Shown here: piece by piece, positions 1-5,422 of the stretch
How the letters are laid out: the number at the start of each line of letters is the position of its first letter
How positions within the stretch are numbered: position 1 is the stretch's first letter
Origin: an uncultured Bacilli bacterium
Lineage (GTDB): Bacteria > Bacillota_I > Bacilli_A > RF39 > UBA660
NCBI GenBank assembly: GCA_905235875.1
Contig: CAJONL010000140.1
Location: forward strand, 1-11,399
DNA length: 11,399 nucleotides
Direction: 5' to 3'
Notes under the pieces: generated by a model
Told to the model about the DNA's origin: nothing
The model's database searches: none
What the model saw: the letters and a program-made list of their open reading frames with translations, nothing else
Made by a program: the position numbers and the translations under genes

Positions 1-201
1 ACTTCTTGCATAAATTAATCCCGCAAAACCTTCCGGTACTTCCATAGCAAGTCCTGTTCTAATTAGTTTAGTTTCTCCTGGATTAACTACTATATGATCA
101 TCAACTAATGCATATAAATCAGCACCTGCACTATATTTTGATCCATAAGTCGGAATACATGCACCATCATCTAATTTTTTAATTTTTACATTTCCATTCA
201 C
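1..201 (-). CDS. dut: dUTP diphosphatase (dUTPase), 5' part only
   Basis: Trimeric dUTPase family enzyme that hydrolyses dUTP to dUMP and pyrophosphate, keeping uracil out of DNA and feeding dTMP synthesis; cytosolic. The 67 visible residues carry motif 1 (SAGADLYA, residues 24-31), the run NPGETKLIRTGLAMEVPEGFAGL characteristic of the family in outline, and the start of motif 2 (ARS at 65-67), where the window ends. The uracil-binding hairpin and the C-terminal P-loop-like motif lie outside. I chose a GTG start at 201 because no in-frame ATG lies near it and a good ribosome site (AGGGAGG, 212-218) sits about 10 bases upstream. The gene is transcribed divergently from feoA. The family call is secure from motif 1; the 3' end and downstream partners are unseen. 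Confidence 0.9.
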   Translation of the reverse strand, partial: MNGNVKIKKLDDGACIPTYGSKYSAGADLYALVDDHIVVNPGETKLIRTGLAMEVPEGFAGLIYARS

Positions 202-238
202 TTTTAATTAACCTCCCTATCTATTATATTACATACTA

Positions 239-267
239 ATTATAACACTTAAAAAAATTATAGTAAA
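239..267 (-). promoter_or_regulatory. Candidate sigma-A promoter for dut
   Basis: On the minus strand a perfect TATAAT (244-239) is preceded by TGT, an extended -10 element. A weaker -35, TTTACT (267-262), lies 17 bases upstream. The start of transcription would be near 232, about 30 bases before the GTG. A second TATAAT (228-223) is too close to the ribosome site to be the main -10. Confidence 0.5.
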
Positions 268-324
268 TAATTAAAATCACAGATATTTTCCTATTTCATA
301 TATTAAAATAGACAGGTGATTTTA

Positions 325-573
325 ATGAGATTAGATACTTTAAATAACTTAAATATTGATGAAGAAGGAGTAATTGTAGAAAACTTTATAAAAAATAACA
401 ATAAACAAAATATTATTAATCTAGGAGCCACTATAGGTTCTAAAATAAAATGTTTATATAAAAGTCCATTTAAAGATCCTATAGCATATGAAGTAAAAAA
501 TACTATTATAGGTATAAGAGAAGAAGACTCAAAAAATATTATGATACTAAGGACTAACAATGGGACTAACTAG
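325..573 (+). CDS. feoA: FeoA family ferrous iron transport protein
   Basis: Small cytosolic SH3-like protein (82 residues, usual length for the family) that associates with the FeoB iron channel and is needed for Fe(II) uptake. Family signatures are the LxxLNIDEEGVIVE start, a central INLGATIGSKIKCLYKSP block, then DPIAYEV and a C-terminal IGIREEDSKNI, matching the FeoA pattern of LG-x-x-x-G-x-x-I, SP-x-x-DP-x-x-Y and L-R-x-x-x-A/S-x-x-I. The ATG at 325 is preferred over an upstream in-frame GTG at 316, because AGGTGA (314-319) is an ideal Shine-Dalgarno five bases before the ATG and overlaps the GTG. The gene overlaps feoB by 14 bases, indicating translational coupling. No Fur-type or DtxR-type operator was evident upstream, and the promoter is not clear. 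Confidence 0.88.
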   Translation: MRLDTLNNLNIDEEGVIVENFIKNNNKQNIINLGATIGSKIKCLYKSPFKDPIAYEVKNTIIGIREEDSKNIMILRTNNGTN

Positions 574-2428
574 AAAAACTAGAGCTCTAAAAATCAATAA
601 AATAGCAAACAATAGTGAAGAAAATAATAACTTAATAGCACTTTTAGGTAATCCTAATGTAGGAAAATCTAGTCTTTTTAATATACTAACAGGAAAAAAA
701 GAACATACTGGAAACTGGGCAGGAAAAACTGTATCAGATGAAGAAGGAACTTTAAAATTTAAAAATAAAAAATATAAAATAATAGATTTACCAGGTATAT
801 ATTCTTTAAATACTAATAATGAAGAAGAAATAATTGCTAAAAATTTTATTAAAAACAAAAATGATAAACTAATTTTATTAGTAATTGATGCATTAAAAAT
901 AGAAAGAAATTTAAATTTAGTTTTAGAAACATTAAATATCTATAACAAAGTAATAGTATGCATAAATTTATTAGATGAAGCAAAAAAGAAAAACGTAACA
1001 ATAAATATTAAAAAACTTGAAAATATTCTTAATGTTCCAGTAATTGGTATAAGTGCTAAAAATAAAGAAGGTATAGATAAATTATTAAATACTATATTTA
1101 ACTATAAAATAAAAAATAATAATATATATACAAAAGATATTAACAAAAGAGCAACTGAAATATATAAAGAGGTAACAAACAATAACAATAATATTAATAA
1201 TAAAGTAATTAAAATAGATAAGGTATTAACCTCTAAAAGATATGGAATACCTATTATGTTAATACTACTGGGAATTATTTTATGGATAACTATAATAGGA
1301 GCTAACTACCCTTCAAAATATTTAAATAGATTATTGTTTTATATATATGATAAACTTTATATTTTATTTAATAATATACATATGAATAAAACCTTAATAG
1401 ATTTCTTACTTAATGGAATATATAAAGTACTAGCTTGGGTAGTATCAGTAATGCTACCTCCTATGGCAATCTTTTTTCCATTATTTTCAATACTCGAAGA
1501 TTCAGGTTATTTTCCCAGAATTGCATTTAATACAGATAAAATATTTCAAAAGTGTGGAACATGTGGAAAACAATCTTTAACTATGTGCATGGGATATGGT
1601 TGCAATGCCTGCGGAGTTATAGCTTCTAGAATTATAGAAAATAGAAAACAAAAAATAATTGCAATATTAACTAATGTATTTTCACCATGTAACGGAAGAT
1701 TTCCTGCTTTAATTGCTATAATTATAATATTTTTAAATAAAGGAAATAGTACATTTATGCATTCTGTATATTCAGCACTTATTCTTTTACTAATAATAGT
1801 ATTTAGCTTTTTTATAACTCTTATAACTTCTAAAATACTTTCTAAAACAATATTAAAAAATGAATCATCACACTTTTCACTAGAACTTCCTAGTTATAGA
1901 AAGCCAAAAATAATAAAGACAATTATTGATTCCATCTTTGACAGGACAATATTTGTTTTAGCAAGGGCAATTAAAGGTGCTGTACCAGCAGGAATTATTA
2001 TATGGCTCTTAACTCATATAATTATAAATAATAAAATATTATTATTATATTTTATTAACTTACTAGAACCTTTAGGAAAACTAATGGGATTAGATGGAAC
2101 AATACTTAATTCATTTATTCTTGGATTTCCTGCTAATGAAATAGTAATACCTACCATGATAATGTCCTATGAAAATCTTGGAACTCTAACTGATTATAAT
2201 AGTTTAAATGAGTTATCGACAATACTTACAAATAATGGATGGACAATAATAACAGCAATATCTTTTATAATATTTACAATATGCCATTTTCCCTGCTTCA
2301 CAACAATTTTAACCATAAAAAAAGAAACAAATAGTAATAAACTCACTCTTCTTTCTATATTAATACCTACACTTATAGGTATAATACTTACAATAATAGT
2401 TGCAAATATATTAAAAATAATCATATAA
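560..2428 (+). CDS. feoB: Ferrous iron transporter FeoB, cysteine-rich pore variant
   Basis: Inner-membrane Fe(II) transporter of 622 residues, somewhat shorter than classical FeoB. The N-terminal G domain shows G1 GNPNVGKS (30-37), the FeoB-specific GNWAGKT switch region (51-57), G3 DLPG (76-79), G4 NLLD (136-139) and G5 SAK (165-167). A linker rich in Asn and Lys leads to a polytopic membrane domain from about residue 228. The first gate region reads KCGTCGKQ then MCMGYGCNACGV, with cysteines at 332, 335, 343, 348 and 351. The second gate is SPCNGRFP with Cys377. Further CHFPC (575-579) lies in a late helix. Classical FeoB has a single GCNVPA-type cysteine in gate 1, so this belongs to a Cys-rich form that I recall from other anaerobic Firmicutes. 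AAGGA at 549-553 is the ribosome site. It is the last gene of the feo operon; a terminator follows directly. Confidence 0.95.
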   Translation: MGLTRKTRALKINKIANNSEENNNLIALLGNPNVGKSSLFNILTGKKEHTGNWAGKTVSDEEGTLKFKNKKYKIIDLPGIYSLNTNNEEEIIAKNFIKNKNDKLILLVIDALKIERNLNLVLETLNIYNKVIVCINLLDEAKKKNVTINIKKLENILNVPVIGISAKNKEGIDKLLNTIFNYKIKNNNIYTKDINKRATEIYKEVTNNNNNINNKVIKIDKVLTSKRYGIPIMLILLGIILWITIIGANYPSKYLNRLLFYIYDKLYILFNNIHMNKTLIDFLLNGIYKVLAWVVSVMLPPMAIFFPLFSILEDSGYFPRIAFNTDKIFQKCGTCGKQSLTMCMGYGCNACGVIASRIIENRKQKIIAILTNVFSPCNGRFPALIAIIIIFLNKGNSTFMHSVYSALILLLIIVFSFFITLITSKILSKTILKNESSHFSLELPSYRKPKIIKTIIDSIFDRTIFVLARAIKGAVPAGIIIWLLTHIIINNKILLLYFINLLEPLGKLMGLDGTILNSFILGFPANEIVIPTMIMSYENLGTLTDYNSLNELSTILTNNGWTIITAISFIIFTICHFPCFTTILTIKKETNSNKLTLLSILIPTLIGIILTIIVANILKIII

Positions 2429-2457
2429 AAAGAAAGCACACGCTTTCTTTTGTTTTT
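2428..2457. terminator. Bidirectional rho-independent terminator between feoB and hsp20
   Basis: A 10-bp stem (2428-2437 paired with 2442-2451) with a four-base ACAC loop. It is followed by a T-rich tail on the plus strand (2448-2457) and by five T residues on the minus strand (2431-2427). It lies just past the feoB stop and 3' of the convergent Hsp20 gene, so it can serve both. Confidence 0.85.
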
Positions 2458-2458
2458 A

Positions 2459-2842
2459 CTACTCAATTTCTATTCTAGATTTTTTAGATATTTCTTCTTT
2501 TTTAGGAACAATTACTTTTAAAACACCATCAGTAAATGAAGCTTTAATAGAATCTTCATCCACATCGCCGATATAAAATGATCTTTTACATGAGTTATAT
2601 ACTCTTTCTCTTCTTATATAGTTTTTTTCTTCTTCATCATTAGAATTATCAGATTCATAGCTAATAGTTAAATATCCTTTATGAACATCTACATTAATAT
2701 CACTTTTACTAACTCCAGGTAAATCCATTTCTACAACATAATTTGATCCATCTTCATAGATATCACATTTCATATCAGGTGCTTTGTAATCAAAAGAATC
2801 AAAAACATCATCTAAAAAGAAATTTCTAGGTATTAAATTCAT
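2459..2842 (-). CDS. Hsp20/alpha-crystallin family small heat shock protein
   Basis: ATP-independent holdase chaperone, cytosolic, that binds unfolding proteins and forms oligomers; 127 residues, about usual for bacterial members. The short N-terminal arm (MNLIPRNFFLDDVFDSF) is followed by the alpha-crystallin domain, with the conserved DLPGVSKSDINVDV and DGVLKVIVPK segments. The C-terminal tail ends in an IEI triplet, the I-x-I motif that docks on neighbouring subunits. An ATG two codons upstream (2848) lies only one base from the AAGGAGG site (2856-2850) and is too close. The ATG at 2842 has a seven-base spacer and is taken as the start. It is a single-gene unit, with a CIRCE operator and promoter upstream and a terminator downstream, so heat-shock control by HrcA is expected. 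I leave the symbol blank because hsp20/hspA/ibpA naming is not decidable. Confidence 0.92.
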   Translation of the reverse strand: MNLIPRNFFLDDVFDSFDYKAPDMKCDIYEDGSNYVVEMDLPGVSKSDINVDVHKGYLTISYESDNSNDEEEKNYIRRERVYNSCKRSFYIGDVDEDSIKASFTDGVLKVIVPKKEEISKKSRIEIE

Positions 2843-2865
2843 ATTCATTCCTCCTTACATATAAT

Positions 2866-2894
2866 GTTATACCACTTTTTTTAGCACTTGTCAA
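2866..2894 (-). promoter_or_regulatory. Promoter of the Hsp20 gene
   Basis: On the minus strand a perfect -35 TTGACA (2894-2889), a 17-base spacer and -10 TATAAC (2871-2866) preceded by TGG, an extended -10. Transcription should start near 2859, just before the AAGGAGG site, leaving a leader of about 17 bases. The -35 box lies inside the spacer of the CIRCE palindrome, so repressor binding would block RNA polymerase. Confidence 0.8.
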
Positions 2895-2907
2895 TATGGA
2901 GTGCTAA
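2881..2907. promoter_or_regulatory. CIRCE operator (HrcA binding site)
   Basis: Two 9-base arms, TTAGCACTT (2881-2889) and GAGTGCTAA (2899-2907), are separated by 9 bases. This is the CIRCE consensus (TTAGCACTC-N9-GAGTGCTAA) with one mismatch in the left arm. CIRCE is the binding site of the heat-shock repressor HrcA. hrcA itself is not in the window. Confidence 0.92.
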
Positions 2908-2940
2908 AAAAAGCAAATAATTTACATAATTAATATAACC

Positions 2941-2969
2941 AAAAAAAAGAAATATATTAAATATTTCTT
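2941..2969 (-). terminator. Rho-independent terminator of the unknown 175-residue gene
   Basis: On the minus strand a 9-bp stem (2969-2961 with 2955-2947) and a five-base loop, then a run of at least six T. The stem has only one G-C pair, so it is weak, but the T-run is good. The first arm contains two bases of the upstream gene's stop codon. Confidence 0.6.
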
Positions 2970-3495
2970 ATCTTCCTAAATATATATTACTATCAATTCT
3001 ATTATGTAATTGTTCATTATACAATATTAAATCTTCCGAAGGATATATTAAAACATTACCAGACTTATTATCTTTTTTATAATTTGCAACACTTCCCTTG
3101 TAATTATCTCTACTAAATATTTTAAAATATAAGTCTGTTTTATTATATTCATCATATTGCAAGAAATAAGATCTTACTTCCATAAGCGCCTTTTCGTCTA
3201 TAAATAAAAATACTTTTTCAATACCAGATGGATTACCTTTATCATTTGTTCTTTTATATCTTGTAATCAAAGTATACTTTGAATCACTTACTTCGTAAGA
3301 AACTTTCCCTTCTTCCGGATTTGGTAATACATTACCATCACTTATAATAGTATCTAAAACACCATTAGTAGCATTACTATATTCTGTGTCATAATCACCA
3401 TTTATTTCTCCAACATAAACTTCTACATCATTAAGACCTGATTCATTATCATAGTTTTTCAAAACTTCAACAAGTTCTCTATAATCTTTCTTCAT
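2968..3495 (-). CDS. Hypothetical protein, 175 residues
   Basis: I do not recognise this family. The protein is soluble-looking: no signal peptide, no transmembrane helix, no cysteine and many Asp, Glu, Asn and Tyr residues. An N-terminal helical stretch (KDYRELVEVLKNYDNESG) is followed by what look like beta-rich segments (VEVYVGEING, KYTLITRYKR, KVFLFIDE, LYFKIF), which suggests a compact alpha/beta fold. ATG at 3495 is chosen over an in-frame GTG at 3504, because AGGTGA (3506-3501) sits five bases before the ATG and overlaps the GTG. It has its own promoter upstream and a terminator at its stop codon, so it appears to be monocistronic between the Hsp20 and LysM genes. The long intact frame, the ribosome site and the flanking signals make it a real gene; the function is unknown. 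Confidence 0.75.
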   Translation of the reverse strand: MKKDYRELVEVLKNYDNESGLNDVEVYVGEINGDYDTEYSNATNGVLDTIISDGNVLPNPEEGKVSYEVSDSKYTLITRYKRTNDKGNPSGIEKVFLFIDEKALMEVRSYFLQYDEYNKTDLYFKIFSRDNYKGSVANYKKDNKSGNVLIYPSEDLILYNEQLHNRIDSNIYLGR

Positions 3496-3512
3496 ATTAA
3501 TCACCTATACTA

Positions 3513-3541
3513 AATATATCATAAAAATAAACTATATGCAA
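3513..3541 (-). promoter_or_regulatory. Promoter of the unknown 175-residue gene
   Basis: On the minus strand a TTGCAT -35 (3541-3536), a 17-base spacer and a TATATT -10 (3518-3513) preceded by TGA, an extended -10. The predicted start near 3506 coincides with the AGGTGA ribosome site, leaving a leader of only about 11 bases. Confidence 0.6.
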
Positions 3542-3569
3542 AATATCTTTTTTATATTTATTTTACATT

Positions 3570-3779
3570 TTATTTTGGTATATTAAGTATTTGCCCTATT
3601 GAAAGAATATTACTATTTATATTATTAAATCTTTTTAATTCCTCTACACCTATATTATATTCTCTTGCTATTTTATATAAGGTATCCCCACTTTTTACTG
3701 TGTATGCAATAGTACTTTTAGGGATATTTAAAACTTGTCCTATTGATAATATATTATTGTCTAAATTATTTATCCTTTT
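3570..3779 (-). pseudogene. Untranslated 3' remnant of the LysM gene (end of LysM2 plus LysM3)
   Basis: Directly after the TAA at 3782-3780, 69 sense codons continue in the same frame to a second TAA (3572-3570). They encode the missing second half of LysM2 (KRINNL...SIGQVLNIPKS) and a complete LysM3 (YTVKSGDTLYKIAREYNIG...SIGQILNIPK). By comparison with the other repeats, which read VDELKK and VEELKR, the stop replaces a leucine; TTA to TAA is a single-base change at 3781. No ATG occurs in the remnant and no ribosome site precedes it, so it is probably not translated alone. Restoring the codon gives a 334-residue protein. The change could be a true truncation, a strain polymorphism or a sequencing or assembly error. 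Confidence 0.85.
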
Positions 3780-3992
3780 TTACTCATCAACACTTATATT
3801 ATAACTTCTTGCTATTTTATATAAAGTATCTCCGCTTTTTACTACGTATTTATCATAACTACTTGGTATTTTTAATACTTGTCCTATTGATAAATTATTA
3901 TTAGTTAAATTATTTATTTTTTTAAGTTCATCAACAGTAGTATTAAACTCCTTAGCTATTTTATATAAACTATCACCTTTTTTAACTATATA
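3573..3992 (-). repeat. Three LysM-encoding tandem repeats, 144-bp period
   Basis: Three units of 48 codons start at 3992, 3848 and 3704; the last is 132 bp long and ends at the distal stop. The shared core encodes YxVKxGDxLYKIAxxxN. The best landmark is the string gctattttatata on the plus strand at 3667, 3811 and 3955, exactly 144 bp apart. The two distal units resemble each other most, as expected from recent duplication or homogenisation. Confidence 0.85.
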
Positions 3993-4574
3993 TGTATCTT
4001 TGCTAATTACTGGATTATATTTATACCCAGCATAACTTGCTAATGCTTTAACTAAAGTTTCACCATATTTTTCCATATTATTTTTTAAATTATTAGCATC
4101 ACTATTTAGATTAACAGAACCATATTTAATTACAATTGTTTCATAATTTGGAGTATCACTAATAATTTTGTAATAATCCTTAGAAGTATCACTAGGACTT
4201 CTTAATTGATAGTACTTACTAACTTTAAATCCTTCCTTTTCAAAAGTATCGCTTAATTTTCTTGCTAAATTATCATTTTTTTTAAGCGAATAAATAATTT
4301 CTATGCCATTTTCATTTTCATTATTTAAACTATTAGATACAACTATTATATTATTATTAGTTCCATATCTTGAACTTATGGCATTAATTCTATCATCTAT
4401 AGAAATATTGTTATCACCTGTTCTTGTTAAAAAATATGGAATTTCTAACTGTTCTAATCTTTCTGCAATATAATTAGTTATACCTAAATTATAATCTTTT
4501 TCTATAATTCCATTACCAACTACTCCAGTACTATTTCCACCATTTGATGCATCCAAAACTATTATTTTACTCAT
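3780..4574 (-). CDS. Amidase_3-like LysM protein, catalytic residues replaced, truncated by a stop in LysM2
   Basis: As it stands this encodes 264 residues. Residues 1-180 resemble the N-acetylmuramoyl-L-alanine amidase (Amidase_3) fold: IIVLDAS-N-GG (4-13), GNGIIEKDYNL (20-30), FLTRTGDN (48-55) and NGIEIIYS (89-96). The family's zinc ligands and catalytic Glu are mostly absent: His of GHGG is Asn11, His of SxHxN is Ser82, and Glu of VExG is Lys150; only Glu25 remains. A LysM domain (195-238) and half of another follow. No signal peptide is present; the fold starts at the initiator. Start ATG 4574 has AGGTGA (4584-4579) four bases upstream; a farther upstream ATG at 4643 is inside the receiver gene. 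It may bind rather than cut peptidoglycan (inference). It follows the receiver gene after a terminator; I see no convincing promoter of its own. Confidence 0.75.
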   Translation of the reverse strand: MSKIIVLDASNGGNSTGVVGNGIIEKDYNLGITNYIAERLEQLEIPYFLTRTGDNNISIDDRINAISSRYGTNNNIIVVSNSLNNENENGIEIIYSLKKNDNLARKLSDTFEKEGFKVSKYYQLRSPSDTSKDYYKIISDTPNYETIVIKYGSVNLNSDANNLKNNMEKYGETLVKALASYAGYKYNPVISKDTYIVKKGDSLYKIAKEFNTTVDELKKINNLTNNNLSIGQVLKIPSSYDKYVVKSGDTLYKIARSYNISVDE

Positions 4575-4600
4575 AAAATCACCTATTAAAATAAATGTGA

Positions 4601-4636
4601 AAAAAGAAAAAAAATGCTTACTTTTTAAGCATTTTT
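4601..4636 (-). terminator. Rho-independent terminator after the receiver gene
   Basis: On the minus strand AAAAATGCTT (4636-4627) pairs with AAGCATTTTT (4619-4610) across a seven-base loop. Eight T residues (4614-4607), a C and five more T follow. It closes the ligase-kinase-HPt-receiver unit. The last codons of the receiver gene form the first arm and its TAA (4620-4618) spans the loop and second arm. Confidence 0.85.
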
Positions 4637-5022
4637 GAAACAACTCTTTCTATATCATAGCTACTAAATGGTTTTATTAACACATCAACTACTTTATAAG
4701 AAAATACTCTATTTAACGTTTCCCTAGAATTATCTCCAGTTATAATTGAAACAGGTATTTTATCAAATAATCCTCGTTGATTAAAAAAATCAAGTACTGC
4801 AAAGCCATCTAGGTCAGGCATATTTAAATCTAATAAAATTGCAATAATTTCACCTTCTGGCATAGTAGAAACTATATCAATTGCTTCTCTACCGTTTGAT
4901 GCCATTAAAACTTTATATCTTTCTTTATATACTTTTTCAATTAAATTTCTTGTAATATTAGAGTCATCCACAACTAGAATAACTTTTTGATCTATATTTG
5001 GGGTTAAAATCATATCATCCAT
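4618..5022 (-). CDS. Stand-alone response regulator receiver (CheY-like)
   Basis: A single receiver domain of 134 residues with no output domain. Acidic pocket Asp19-Asp20 (VVDDS), phosphoacceptor Asp65 (LLDLNMPDLDG), Thr95 (SIITGD) and Lys117 (IKPFS) are all in place, so it should be phosphorylatable. It lies four bases downstream of the HPt gene, and its ribosome site AAAGGAG (5036-5030, spacer 7) overlaps the end of that gene, so the two are translated together. The natural phosphate donor is the HPt protein, itself fed by the hybrid kinase of the same unit (inference from gene order). The receiver must act by protein-protein contact, as CheY or Spo0F do. What it contacts cannot be read from the sequence. 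The ten N-terminal residues (MDDMILTPNI) precede the fold and are non-conserved in appearance. Confidence 0.93.
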   Translation of the reverse strand: MDDMILTPNIDQKVILVVDDSNITRNLIEKVYKERYKVLMASNGREAIDIVSTMPEGEIIAILLDLNMPDLDGFAVLDFFNQRGLFDKIPVSIITGDNSRETLNRVFSYKVVDVLIKPFSSYDIERVVSKMLKK

Positions 5023-5026
5023 AACT

Positions 5027-5386
5027 TTACTCCTTTCCTAAATATTTTTTTACAATACCAAGTACTTTTTCAATCTCACTTTCTAAAACATCAAAATTGT
5101 TATTTATAAATTCTTTATCATCTTCTTTACTTTTAAGTTCATGTTCATAAGCAAGCTCTGCTAGATGCGTAAAACCTAAATACTTACAATCACTTTTTAT
5201 CGAATGAATTAAAATTGAATAGTTATTCATATCATCTTTTTCTTTAAAGCCTATTAAATCATTATTTTTACTTTCTAATTCTTCTAAGAAATCACCCATG
5301 GTATCATTATACATATCCATATCTCCTAAAAGTTCTAAACCAGTTTTTACATCTACTCCATTATCCTCTAAAAATTTTCTATCCAT
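5027..5386 (-). CDS. Stand-alone histidine phosphotransfer (HPt) protein
   Basis: A 119-residue all-helical-looking acidic protein with the HPt signature IHSIKSDCKYLG (60-71): phospho-accepting His61, Lys64 and Gly71, where the usual HxxKG reads HSIKS. It is followed by the helix LAELAYEHELKSKED seen in this family (LAxLAxxLE pattern). HPt proteins carry phosphoryl groups between the receiver of a hybrid kinase and a terminal receiver, and both partners are its immediate neighbours. ATG 5386 has TAGGAGG just upstream (spacer about 8). It lies 36 bases after the kinase stop with no terminator in between, so it belongs to the same transcript. Such short divergent HPt proteins are easily missed by annotation; the motif and context together make the call good, the fold call alone moderate. 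Confidence 0.85.
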   Translation of the reverse strand: MDRKFLEDNGVDVKTGLELLGDMDMYNDTMGDFLEELESKNNDLIGFKEKDDMNNYSILIHSIKSDCKYLGFTHLAELAYEHELKSKEDDKEFINNNFDVLESEIEKVLGIVKKYLGKE

Positions 5387-5422
5387 ATACTTATCCTCCT
5401 ATAGTAATTATAACATAAGTTT

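Noticed and set aside
202..324. Fur- or DtxR-type operator in front of feoA
   Set aside because: No palindrome close to either consensus was found; the AT-rich repeats TAATTA are expected by composition. I also found no convincing promoter for feoA.
303..858. Open frames on the minus strand opposite feoA and the start of feoB
   Set aside because: They lie antisense to genes with clear motifs, are composed of Ile/Leu/Phe/Ser-rich translation typical of antisense AT-rich DNA, and lack a ribosome site.
2194..2466. 90-codon minus-strand frame over the end of feoB
   Set aside because: It is antisense to the FeoB membrane domain, crosses the feoB terminator and has no family resemblance.
3780..3782. 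Recoding of the TAA in the LysM gene as sense (for example pyrrolysine-like or programmed readthrough)
   Set aside because: Other genes in the window end at TAA, and I see no downstream stem-loop or shifty sequence; a one-base nonsense change is simpler.
4575..4600. Independent promoter for the LysM amidase gene
   Set aside because: The only -10-like string (TTTAAT at 4590-4585) would place the start inside the ribosome site and has no -35; read-through past the receiver terminator is as likely.
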